Positions 1 to 6,248 of a stretch of 11,994 nt of DNA are shown here, one piece after another. Numbering within the stretch: position 1 is the first letter of the stretch; each line of letters opens with the position of its first letter. The translations under genes and the position numbers were made by a program. Origin of the DNA: Streptomyces katrae (lineage in GTDB: Bacteria; Actinomycetota; Actinomycetes; Streptomycetales; Streptomycetaceae); NCBI RefSeq assembly GCF_000966975.1, contig NZ_JZWV01000668.1, positions 1-11,994 on the forward strand, written 5' to 3'. The notes beneath the pieces are model-generated. The model saw only the letters and a program-made list of their open reading frames with translations. It searched no databases and had not been told where the DNA came from.

Positions 1-75
1 GCGGGGGCCCGAGCGGGGCCCGAGTGGGGGGCCAGGGGGGTTCGAGCGGTTCTGGAGTGGGTTCCGAGCGGTGGC
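1..75 (+). promoter_or_regulatory. Six 11-bp direct repeats resembling a SARP activator site
   Basis: Heptamers start every 11 bp at positions 9 (CCGAGCG), 20 (CCGAGTG), 31 (GCCAGGG), 42 (TCGAGCG), 53 (TGGAGTG) and 64 (CCGAGCG), each followed by a 4-bp spacer. The copy at 31 is the weakest. SARP regulators such as ActII-ORF4 and DnrI are known to bind TCGAGC(G/C)-type heptamers at 11-bp pitch, with the last repeat 8 bp before the -10 box. Here the sequence 8 bp after the last heptamer is GATCGT (79-84), a passable -10. The array would control the acyl-CoA ligase operon and possibly a divergent gene to the left. The strand is G-rich, so chance low complexity or a quadruplex is an alternative. 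Confidence 0.55.
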
Positions 76-78
76 GGG

Positions 79-84
79 GATCGT
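79..84 (+). promoter_or_regulatory. Possible -10 box of the ligase operon
   Basis: GATCGT matches TANNNT at two of the three key positions and sits exactly 8 bp downstream of the last 11-bp repeat, the spacing known for SARP-dependent promoters. Transcription would begin near 91, giving a leader of about 43 nt before the GTG at 134. It is called on spacing only and is weak by itself. Confidence 0.3.
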
Positions 85-133
85 GGGAAGGCCCTGCCGC
101 CCGCCGGGACGCAGTGCAGAGGGGAGCAGAGCC

Positions 134-1765
134 GTGCCGACACCCGCCCATCCCGAACTGCCGCACCTGCCGCAACTGCCGTTGGACGGGCTGTTGCGCC
201 GTGCGGCGCTGCGGGCCCCCGGGGCCCCGGCGCTGCGCGTGGGCGCGCAGACGTACACCTTCGGCGAGCTCGACGCCCGGGCCGACCGGATCGCCGCCTT
301 CCTGGAGTGCTCGGTCGGCCGGCGCGGGGCCCGCGTGGCCGTCGTGAACACCCTCGACGCCGACTTCGCCGCCGCCTACTACGCCACCGTCCGCAGCGGC
401 AACACCGTCGTCGTCCTCAACCCGCTGCTCTCGCCGGCCCGGACGGCCAAGGTGCTCGCCGCGGCCGGCGCCGAGCTGGCCTTCGCGCCCCGGGCCGCCG
501 CCGAGGCCCTCTGCGCGCTGCCCGACCGGCCGGAGAGCCTGTCCCTGGTCCTGGTCACCGGCGCCGAGGACGGCGGCCCCGTCCCCGGCGCCGCCGTCCC
601 GCTGGACCTCGTGCTCGACGCCGTCGCCCCGGCCGCCGGGTCCGACGCCCCGCGCCCGGCCGTCTCCGTCGACCTCGACGCGGAGGCCTGCGTCCAGTTC
701 ACGACGGGCACCACCGCGAGCCCCAAGGGCGTCCGGCTCACCCACCGCAGCCTGGTCGCCAACGCCGTGCAGACGGCCCTGGCCCACCGGCTCGGCGAGG
801 ACTCCACCACCCTCAACCACCTGCCGCTGTACCAGCCGATGCACCTCAACTCGGCCGTCTACGCGGGCGCCTGCCAGGTGCTGTGCCCCGACCCCGACCC
901 GCTCGCCTCCTTCGCCCTCGCCGAGGCGGCCGGCGCCACCCACTACTACGGGCTGCCCGCCCGCCTCCACCGGCTCGCCGCCGCCGACGAGCGGCTGCGC
1001 GGCGGCGGCCCCCTGCCCGGCCTGCCCGCAGGACCCCGGCTGACAGCCGTCCTCTCGGGCGGCAGCGCCCTCAACCCGGCCGCCGCCCGCTCCCTCTCCC
1101 ACCGGCTCGGCGTCCCCGTCGTCCAGGGCTACGGCATGACCGAACTCTCCCCGCTCACCCACTGCCAGCGCCCCGACGGCACGACCGGCACCGGCTCCGT
1201 CGGCACGCCCGTGCCCGGGACCGAATGCCGCGTCGTCCACCCCGACACGGGTGTCCCGCTGCCCCCGGAGGAGAGCGGCGAGGTGCAGGTGCGCGGCCCG
1301 CAGCTGATGGCCGGCTACCTCGGCACCGAGGCACCGCCCGCGGGCCCCGACGGCTGGTTCTCCACCGGCGACGTCGGCCGGATCGGCCCGGACGGGGAGC
1401 TGTTCCTCGTCGACCGGCTCGGGGACGTCTTCCTCCACGACGGGGAACTCGTCTCGCCCAGCGCCGTCGAACGGGTCCTCGGCTCCGACCCCCGGGTCGC
1501 CGAGTGCGCGGTCGTCGGCTGGCCCGACGCCGTGCACGGGGCCGTCACCTGGGCCGGCATCGTCCTGCGCGAGCAGGGCGCGGCCGACCCCGCGCCCGTG
1601 CTGGCGGAGATCGCCGCACGCGCCAACGAACGCCTGGCGCCCTTCGAGCGGATCCGCCGCGTCGAGGCCATCGACGCCGTCCCGCGCACCCCGGTCGGCA
1701 AGCCCGTGCGGGCGGTGCTGCGCCGCAGCATCCGTACCCGCGCGGCCGCCGAGGCGACCGTCTGA
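134..1765 (+). CDS. Acyl-CoA ligase / acyl-AMP synthetase (ANL superfamily)
   Basis: Cytosolic adenylate-forming enzyme expected to activate a carboxylic acid with ATP and load it on CoA or a carrier protein. The 543 residues hold the whole core set: P-loop FTTGTTASPKGV (189-200), YGMTE (333-337), the GWFSTGD aspartate (D413), the DRLGD arginine (R428) and the C-terminal PRTPVGKPVR with catalytic Lys523. Length and order are normal for the family. I chose the GTG start because AGGGGAG (120-126) lies 7 nt ahead of it; an ATG at 71 is in frame but falls inside the predicted promoter repeats. It is the first gene of a plus-strand set with an ABM protein and a P450-like protein. The substrate cannot be read from the sequence; a starter-unit or side-chain acid is a guess. 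Confidence 0.9.
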   Translation: MPTPAHPELPHLPQLPLDGLLRRAALRAPGAPALRVGAQTYTFGELDARADRIAAFLECSVGRRGARVAVVNTLDADFAAAYYATVRSGNTVVVLNPLLSPARTAKVLAAAGAELAFAPRAAAEALCALPDRPESLSLVLVTGAEDGGPVPGAAVPLDLVLDAVAPAAGSDAPRPAVSVDLDAEACVQFTTGTTASPKGVRLTHRSLVANAVQTALAHRLGEDSTTLNHLPLYQPMHLNSAVYAGACQVLCPDPDPLASFALAEAAGATHYYGLPARLHRLAAADERLRGGGPLPGLPAGPRLTAVLSGGSALNPAAARSLSHRLGVPVVQGYGMTELSPLTHCQRPDGTTGTGSVGTPVPGTECRVVHPDTGVPLPPEESGEVQVRGPQLMAGYLGTEAPPAGPDGWFSTGDVGRIGPDGELFLVDRLGDVFLHDGELVSPSAVERVLGSDPRVAECAVVGWPDAVHGAVTWAGIVLREQGAADPAPVLAEIAARANERLAPFERIRRVEAIDAVPRTPVGKPVRAVLRRSIRTRAAAEATV

Positions 1766-1774
1766 CAGCAGTCC

Positions 1775-1826
1775 ACGAGACCGAGTGACGAGACCGAGTA
1801 ACGAGACCGACATCCGAGAACGAACC
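1775..1826 (+). repeat. Four tandem 13-bp direct repeats in the ligase-ABM gap
   Basis: The 81-bp gap between the ligase stop and the ABM start carries ACGAGACCGAGTG (1775), ACGAGACCGAGTA (1788), ACGAGACCGACAT (1801) and CCGAGAACGAACC (1814). The first two copies differ at one base; the fourth is degenerate. The repeats end just before the AAGGAG ribosome site at 1832-1837. Their function is unknown. They could be a slipped-strand duplication or a protein site, and the CCGAG core recalls the promoter heptamers but the pitch is 13 rather than 11. Confidence 0.75.
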
Positions 1827-1846
1827 CGTGCAAGGAGCGCCCGTCC

Positions 1847-2146
1847 ATGGTGACCTACGTCAACAAGCTGAACGTCCACGGCGACCTCGTGCGCTTCATC
1901 GACGCCGAGGACCGCCTCACCCGCTTCGTCAGCTCCCGGCCCGGCTGCGTCAGCCACCAGACGCTCCGCCTCGTCGGCACCGCCAACTTCTTCGTGGAAC
2001 TCTCCGTCTGGGAGGACACCGCCGCGCACCGCGCCGCCGTGACCAGCGAGGGATTCCGCGAACTGGCCCGGGAGATCGCCGTCCTCGCCACCCGCGAGCA
2101 GGGCCTGTACGAGACCCTCCCCGAGCAGGCCGCCACCGCCGCCTGA
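1847..2146 (+). CDS. ABM-superfamily small monooxygenase-like protein
   Basis: A 99-residue protein of the antibiotic biosynthesis monooxygenase fold, a dimeric ferredoxin-like alpha+beta barrel. Family marks are the RPGC turn after the first helix (about residues 31-34), the strand FFVELSVWED (about 49-58) and the helix beginning AAHRAAV. Known relatives oxidise aromatic polyketides or anthrones without metal or flavin, but many ABM proteins have other or unknown jobs, so oxygenase activity is only possible. The ATG has AAGGAG (1832-1837) 9 nt upstream. It lies between the acyl-CoA ligase and the P450-like gene in the same direction, so it is probably co-transcribed. It lacks a signal peptide or membrane segment and is probably cytosolic. 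Confidence 0.75.
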   Translation: MVTYVNKLNVHGDLVRFIDAEDRLTRFVSSRPGCVSHQTLRLVGTANFFVELSVWEDTAAHRAAVTSEGFRELAREIAVLATREQGLYETLPEQAATAA

Positions 2147-2160
2147 CACGGGCCCGGGCC

Positions 2161-2193
2161 CGGGCGGGACGCCGGTCCTCCGGCATCCGCCCG
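2161..2193 (+). terminator. GC-rich hairpin between ABM and P450-like genes
   Basis: Left arm 2161-2175 and right arm 2180-2193 pair almost fully, with one bulged base, a near-central G-T pair and a TCCT loop. There is no T-tract. In high-GC actinomycetes such a stem may attenuate or terminate transcription or stabilise the upstream mRNA, so read-through into the next gene may be partial. Confidence 0.4.
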
Positions 2194-2249
2194 CCCCGCC
2201 CGCGCGTCCGGGGCCCCCGCGAACGGCGGGATGTCATGCTGGGCGGGAC

Positions 2250-3461
2250 ATGAGCTCCGAGCTGCTGACCGGGGACCCCGGCCGGGAGACCGCCCGCCGT
2301 GCCCGCAGGAACCAACTCGCCCGGACCGCCCAGTGGTTCGCGGGCCTCGAAGCCGATCCGTACGCCCTGGTCCTGCGCACCGGCACCGGGGCGCCGGAGG
2401 CCGCCGAGGAGGCCGTGCGCGCCCTCGGCCCGCTCCACCGCAGCGCCCTGCCGGACACCTGGGTCACCGCCCACCGGGCCGTCGCCGAGGAGGTCGTCGG
2501 GCACCCCGCCTTCGACGCCCCCGGCCCCGCCGCCACCCCCGGCGGGGGGCGCCCGCCGCCCTTCCGCAGCGCCGTCCTCGCCCTCGACCGGGCCCTCGAC
2601 CGGGCCACGGCCGCGGCCCTCGCCCCGCTCACCGCCTTCGGCGGACCCCTGCTGTGGGCGGCCGACGCCGACAGCCTGGAGAAACGGACGGCCACCTGGG
2701 CCCGCACGCTCCTGGCCGGCCTCGGTGAACGGTTCGACCTCGCCGAGGACTTCGCCCGCCGCCTGACCGGCCCGGTCCTCGCCGAGCAGCTCGGCCTGCC
2801 CGAGGCCGCGCACGAGCGGTTCTGCCGCCTGCTGCCCGACTGCCGCCACGTCCTCGACAGCCTGCTGTGCCCGCAGACCCACGCCTGCGCGCGGGCCGCG
2901 CAGGCCGCGGAGACCGCCATGGCCGGCCTCCTCGCCGAGGCCCTGCACCGGCCCACGGCCGAGACCGTGCGCGCCTCGCTGGTCACGGCCCTCAGCGCGG
3001 CCGAGCCCACCGCCGTCCTCATCTGCAACGCCGTCCGCCTGCTGCTCGACCGACCCGGCGGCTGGCAGCGGCTGGCCGAGGACCCGGACCGGGCGGCCGG
3101 GGAGGCGGTCGCGCACACCCTGCGCACCGCACCCCCCGTACGGCTGGAGTCCCGGGCCGTGCGCTCGGCCGTCACCCTCGCCGGCACCCCGCTCCCCGTG
3201 GGCGCCCGGGTCACCCTCCTCGTCGCCGCCGTCAACCGCGACCCGCCGGCCGAGCCGGACGCCCGGCCCTTCGGGCTCTGCGCCGACCTGCACTTCGGGC
3301 TGTCCGCGCACCTGGTGGAGGCCCTCGCCCGCGCCGCCCTGCGCACCCTCGCCCGGATCCTCCCGGACCTGCGCGCCGACGGGGACCCGGTGACCCGGCT
3401 GCGCTCGCCCGTCCTGCGCGCCCCGGAACGGCGGCCGGTGGCCGGCAATCCCGTTTTCTGA
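2250..3461 (+). CDS. Haem-less cytochrome P450 homologue, DesVIII/EryCII-type glycosyltransferase partner
   Basis: A 403-residue P450-fold protein that cannot be a normal P450. The haem loop reads HFGLSAHLV (348-356), with Val356 where the ligand Cys should be and Ser352 where Gly is usual. The ExxR of helix K is HTLR (289-292), with His for Glu. The fold is still recognisable from APPVRLESR (294-302) and NRDPP (329-333). By recall, the segments DPYALVLR (36-43), WVTAHRAV (71-78) and LDSLLCPQ (202-209) resemble DesVIII, an activator that binds and stabilises the aminosugar glycosyltransferase DesVII; EryCII plays this role for EryCIII. I therefore infer a macrolide glycosyltransferase auxiliary protein. 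No glycosyltransferase lies in the window. The start has only a weak GGGCGGG ribosome site, and I found no better in-frame start. A decayed P450 of another clade is the alternative. Confidence 0.8.
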   Translation: MSSELLTGDPGRETARRARRNQLARTAQWFAGLEADPYALVLRTGTGAPEAAEEAVRALGPLHRSALPDTWVTAHRAVAEEVVGHPAFDAPGPAATPGGGRPPPFRSAVLALDRALDRATAAALAPLTAFGGPLLWAADADSLEKRTATWARTLLAGLGERFDLAEDFARRLTGPVLAEQLGLPEAAHERFCRLLPDCRHVLDSLLCPQTHACARAAQAAETAMAGLLAEALHRPTAETVRASLVTALSAAEPTAVLICNAVRLLLDRPGGWQRLAEDPDRAAGEAVAHTLRTAPPVRLESRAVRSAVTLAGTPLPVGARVTLLVAAVNRDPPAEPDARPFGLCADLHFGLSAHLVEALARAALRTLARILPDLRADGDPVTRLRSPVLRAPERRPVAGNPVF

Positions 3462-3508
3462 GCCGGACTCAAAAACTCTCCGAATTGCGCCATTCACACA
3501 AAAAAGAG

Positions 3509-3537
3509 TCGCCGTGTACCGGATCGGGTGCGACAAT
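3509..3537 (+). promoter_or_regulatory. Weak candidate promoter for the DUF5302-like gene
   Basis: The 111-bp gap 3462-3572 is notably AT-rich for this DNA (A-tracts at 3470-3474 and 3499-3505). TCGCCG (3509-3514) and GACAAT (3532-3537) are 17 bp apart and would start transcription near 3544. The -35 match is poor, so this is a suggestion. The rest of the gap shows nothing else except the ribosome site. Confidence 0.25.
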
Positions 3538-3572
3538 GAAGGGGCTCCAGTAAACGGCCCAGGAGGTAACCC

Positions 3573-3755
3573 ATGACCGATACGCCGGACAATCACGCGG
3601 CCGATGCCGAGGGCAAGGACAAGTTCCGCGAGGCTCTGGAGCGCAAGGCCCGCAACGCCCGCTCCCAGCAGGCCCACCACGAGGGCCGGCTGAAGATCAA
3701 GGGTGCCAGCGGCCCAAACGGCCAGAGCCGGACCTTCCGGCGCAAGGCCGGCTGA
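3573..3755 (+). CDS. DUF5302-like small basic protein
   Basis: A 60-residue, highly charged protein with no membrane segment or cysteine. It has an acidic start, a conserved-looking KFREALERK helix (22-30) and a basic C-terminus ending FRRKAG. This matches, from memory, the small actinomycete family DUF5302, whose function is unknown. Translation should be strong: AGGAGGT (3561-3567) lies 5 nt before the ATG, the best ribosome site in the window. It follows the P450-like gene by 111 bp of AT-rich DNA and ends just ahead of a strong hairpin, so it may be its own transcription unit. It may be a general chromosomal gene rather than part of the pathway. Confidence 0.8.
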   Translation: MTDTPDNHAADAEGKDKFREALERKARNARSQQAHHEGRLKIKGASGPNGQSRTFRRKAG

Positions 3756-3785
3756 CCGGCTGACCGGTTTTCCCGCGCACGCGAA

Positions 3786-3837
3786 GGCTGCCGCGGTCCG
3801 ATCACAGATCGGACCGCGGCAGCCCTTTTCCTTTTTC
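3786..3837 (+). terminator. Strong hairpin terminator between convergent genes
   Basis: Arms 3786-3803 and 3807-3824 form a perfect 18-bp stem with an ACA loop, followed by CTTTTCCTTTTTC (3825-3837). It ends plus-strand transcription after the DUF5302-like gene. The stem also lies downstream of the convergent MFS gene and could stop that transcript, but the T-run on that side is poor (TTCGCG). The gap 3756-3886 holds nothing else clear. Confidence 0.9.
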
Positions 3838-3886
3838 TGCGGAAAGGGAAGGCGCAACCGGATTTCCGCTCGAAAGGGAGCCTGTG

Positions 3887-5332
3887 TCAGGCCGTGGCGT
3901 CGGCAGGCTGCTTCACCTGGGGGGCCGGGCTGGCCGGGGCGGCCGCCGGGGCCGGGGCCGCCTTCGGGCGGGGGATCGCCAGGGCGAACAGGGCGCCCAC
4001 GAAGACCACCGCGACCGCGATCCAGACGGCCGGCACCAGACCGTCCACGAAACGCTGCTGGCCGCTGAAGTCGCCCTGCGCCGCGAAGACGCTCGCCAGG
4101 ACCGCGATGCCGAACGCGCCGCCCAGCTCACGGACCGTGGTGTTGGCGCCGGAGGCCTTGCCCATGTGCTGGGGCGGGACGGCGCCCATGACGACCGTCG
4201 CGGTGGGGGCGAAGACCAGGCCCATGCCCGCACCGGCCAGGACGAACGGGCCGACGAACGCCCAGTCGGAGATGCCGACCCCGACCACCAGGGCGAACCA
4301 GGCCAGGCCCACGCCCGAGACCGCCAGGCCCAGGGCCATCAGCCGGCCCGCGCCGACCTTCGCGGCGAGCTTGCCCGCCTGCGGGGCGATGAACATCGGC
4401 ATGACCGCCCACGGCAGCGTCCACAGGCCCGCGACGAACGCCGAGTGGCCCAGACCCGTCTGCAGGTACTGGGCGATCAGGAAGGTGGCGCCGAACATGC
4501 CGAAGTACACGGCCAGGGAGACCACGTTCGACAGGGTGAAGGCACGGACGCGGTAGAAGGACAGCGGCAGCAGCGGGGCCGCGGCCTTGCGCTCCCAGGC
4601 GATGAAGGCCCCGAGGAGGACCACGGCCGCCGCGAACGCGGAGACCACCGGCGCCGAACCCCAGCCCTTCTCGTGCCCGTTGACGATGGCCCACACCAGG
4701 GAGACCACGCCGGCGCAGGCCAGGACCAGGCCCAGCAGGTCCAGCTTCACCGGGGCGCCACGGCTCTCCGAGACCGCCTTCAGGACCAGCGGGACCGCCA
4801 CGACGGCCACCGGGACGTTCACCCAGAAGATCCACTGCCAGTCGAGACCGGAGGTGATCGCCCCGCCGATCAGCGGCGACAGGGCCACGGCCAGGCCGCT
4901 GATGCCGCTCCACAGGCCGATCGCCGCACCCCGCTTCTCCGCGGGCACCGCCATCGCGAGCAGCGTCAGCGACAGCGGCATCACCGCCGCCGCGCTCATG
5001 CCCTGGAGGGCGCGGAAGAGGACCAGCGCCTCCGTGGACGAGGACAGGGCGCCGCCGACCGACGTCAGGGCGAACACGGCGATGCCGGTGACGAAGACGC
5101 GCTTGCGGCCGAACCGGTCGCCGAGCGCGGCCGCCGCCAGCAGCAGGCCGGCGAAGCCCAGGATGTACGCGTTGGTGATCCACTGGAGGTCCTCGACCGA
5201 GGCGCCCAGATCGGCGCGGATCGAGGTCAGCGCGTTGGTCACCATCAGGTTGTCGAGGGCCACCATGAACATCGGCAGGGACACGGCGAGGATGACCGTC
5301 CCGAACGAGGGACGGGCGGGCGTACTGCTCAA
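3887..5332 (-). CDS. DHA2-family MFS drug exporter (14-TM type)
   Basis: Integral membrane transporter expected to expel the product or a related drug using the proton gradient. The 481 residues are almost wholly hydrophobic helices. Marks of the DHA2 (QacA/EmrB) family are the first-helix LDNLMVTNAL (26-35), motif A GDRFGRKRVF (71-80), RALQGMSAAAVMP for motif B, and SPLIGGAI followed by WQWIFWVNVP. Length fits 14 membrane segments. I chose the TTG at 5332 because GGAG lies 6 nt ahead of it; the TTG 12 nt upstream at 5344 is in frame but has no ribosome site. The gene starts 25 nt after the thioesterase stop, so the two are probably one operon. A role in self-resistance is inferred from context. 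Confidence 0.92.
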   Translation of the reverse strand: MSSTPARPSFGTVILAVSLPMFMVALDNLMVTNALTSIRADLGASVEDLQWITNAYILGFAGLLLAAAALGDRFGRKRVFVTGIAVFALTSVGGALSSSTEALVLFRALQGMSAAAVMPLSLTLLAMAVPAEKRGAAIGLWSGISGLAVALSPLIGGAITSGLDWQWIFWVNVPVAVVAVPLVLKAVSESRGAPVKLDLLGLVLACAGVVSLVWAIVNGHEKGWGSAPVVSAFAAAVVLLGAFIAWERKAAAPLLPLSFYRVRAFTLSNVVSLAVYFGMFGATFLIAQYLQTGLGHSAFVAGLWTLPWAVMPMFIAPQAGKLAAKVGAGRLMALGLAVSGVGLAWFALVVGVGISDWAFVGPFVLAGAGMGLVFAPTATVVMGAVPPQHMGKASGANTTVRELGGAFGIAVLASVFAAQGDFSGQQRFVDGLVPAVWIAVAVVFVGALFALAIPRPKAAPAPAAAPASPAPQVKQPADATA

Positions 5333-5357
5333 CTGATTCTCCAAGAAGGGTCGCGGG

Positions 5358-6134
5358 TCACACGCGGGCCGGCAGGGCGAACGCGGCCAGGTCTTCGGCC
5401 AGGGCCGCGGTCACCGCGTCCCGCTGCGCGTTGAGGTAGAAGTGGCCGCCCGGGAAGGTGCGCAGGCGGAAGGCGCCGTCCGTGGCCCCGGCCCAGGCCG
5501 CGGCCTCCTCGGCCGTCACCTGCGGGTCGGCGTCCGCCGTGAGCACGCTGACGGGACAGCGCAGCCGCGCCCCGGGGCGGTGCGCGTACGTCTCCACCGC
5601 CGTGTAGTCGCCGCGCAGGGTCGGCAGCACCATCTCGGCGATGTCCGGGTCGGCGAGCAGGGCGGCGCTGCCGCGGTCCAGGCGGACGACCTCCTCGATG
5701 AGCCCGGCGTCGTCCCGCAGGTGGACCGTCTCGTGGCGGACCGTGGCCGGGCCGCGGCGGCCCGAGACGACGATCCCGAGCAGCCGGTCCCCGTCCGGTC
5801 CGGCCTCCAGCCGCCGCGCGGTCTCGTAGGCGAGGGTGGAGCCCATGCTGTGGCCGAAGAAGGCCATCGGGCCGTCCACGCAGGAGGACAGCACCCCGGT
5901 GATCTCGTCCGCGAGGACGTGCAGGTCCGTGCGGACCGGTTCGCCGCGGCGGTCCTGACGGCCCGGGTACTGAAGCGACAGCACCCGCACCCCGGGCGAC
6001 AGGGCCTCGGAGAGCGGGTGGTAGTAGCTGGCGGCCCCGCCCGCGTAGGGGAAGCAGACCAGGGTCGTGGCGCCGTCGGGGGCCGGGTGGTACTGCCTGA
6101 GCCACAGGTCGCGCAGAGCCTGGGGGTCCGCCAT
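5358..6134 (-). CDS. Type II (editing) thioesterase
   Basis: A 258-residue cytosolic alpha/beta hydrolase of the type II thioesterase family, which removes stalled or wrongly primed acyl groups from PKS carrier proteins. It shows the typical N-terminal CFPYAGGAASYY (27-38), nucleophile elbow GHSMG with Ser96, Asp203 in TADADPQV, and His231 in GGHFYLN, a full triad at the expected spacing. The ATG at 6134 has no good ribosome site directly ahead (the mRNA reads CCCTCCCCC). An in-frame GTG at 6173 would add 13 residues, but the AGGAG upstream of it is distant, so the exact start is unsure. It is downstream of the PKS and phosphoesterase genes and upstream of the exporter. The 110-bp gap ahead of it carries possible activator sites and a hairpin. 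Confidence 0.93.
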   Translation of the reverse strand: MADPQALRDLWLRQYHPAPDGATTLVCFPYAGGAASYYHPLSEALSPGVRVLSLQYPGRQDRRGEPVRTDLHVLADEITGVLSSCVDGPMAFFGHSMGSTLAYETARRLEAGPDGDRLLGIVVSGRRGPATVRHETVHLRDDAGLIEEVVRLDRGSAALLADPDIAEMVLPTLRGDYTAVETYAHRPGARLRCPVSVLTADADPQVTAEEAAAWAGATDGAFRLRTFPGGHFYLNAQRDAVTAALAEDLAAFALPARV

Positions 6135-6161
6135 GGGGGAGGGTCCGTTCTCTCGTCCGTC

Positions 6162-6185
6162 CGGGGGCGGCACGCACCGCCCCCG
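6162..6185 (-). other. Nine-bp hairpin in the thioesterase leader
   Basis: Arms 6162-6170 and 6177-6185 are a perfect inverted repeat (CGGGGGCGG and its complement) with a 6-nt loop. The hairpin lies about 28-50 nt upstream of the thioesterase ATG, and its loop contains the alternative in-frame GTG start. It could act as an attenuator or cover the start; there is no T-tract. Confidence 0.4.
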
Positions 6186-6197
6186 TCGGCTCCTACG

Positions 6198-6248
6198 GCA
6201 CCAGCCCCGGCTCGCCCCCCGCTCGAGAAACCCTGGGGAAACCCTCAG
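6198..6248 (-). promoter_or_regulatory. Second set of 11-bp-spaced heptamers (SARP-like) before the thioesterase
   Basis: On the minus strand the heptamers CTGAGGG (6248-6242), CCCAGGG (6237-6231), TCGAGCG (6226-6220), GCGAGCC (6215-6209) and CTGGTGC (6204-6198) follow each other at exactly 11 bp, with spacers TTTC, TTTC, GGGG, GGGG. TCGAGCG is an exact match to the known DnrI/ActII-ORF4 core and GCGAGCC is close; the outer copies are weak. No strong -10 is clear (TGCCGT or TAGGAG are candidates). It would give the thioesterase-exporter pair its own promoter. Confidence 0.4.

Noticed and set aside
71..133. Upstream ATG extension of the acyl-CoA ligase
   Set aside because: It would add 21 non-conserved residues, lies over the predicted -10 and repeats, and lacks a good ribosome site, unlike the GTG at 134.
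2250..3461. Calling the P450-like gene a catalytic monooxygenase or a pseudogene
   Set aside because: The haem Cys and ExxR Glu are absent, so catalysis is unlikely; the frame is full length with no break and resembles a known non-catalytic P450 group, so decay is also less likely.
1950..3857. Long open frame on the minus strand, about 635 codons, across the P450-like and DUF5302-like genes
   Set aside because: It is antisense to well supported genes, its residues are the Gly/Arg/Pro-rich type produced by high GC, and it crosses a strong terminator hairpin; no domain is recognisable.
5333..5344. TTG start at 5344 for the MFS gene
   Set aside because: No ribosome site precedes it, whereas the TTG at 5332 has GGAG at 6-nt spacing.
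3884..5434. Long plus-strand open frame opposite the MFS gene
   Set aside because: It is rich in Arg, Asp, Gln and His without any motif, while the minus strand encodes a clear transporter.
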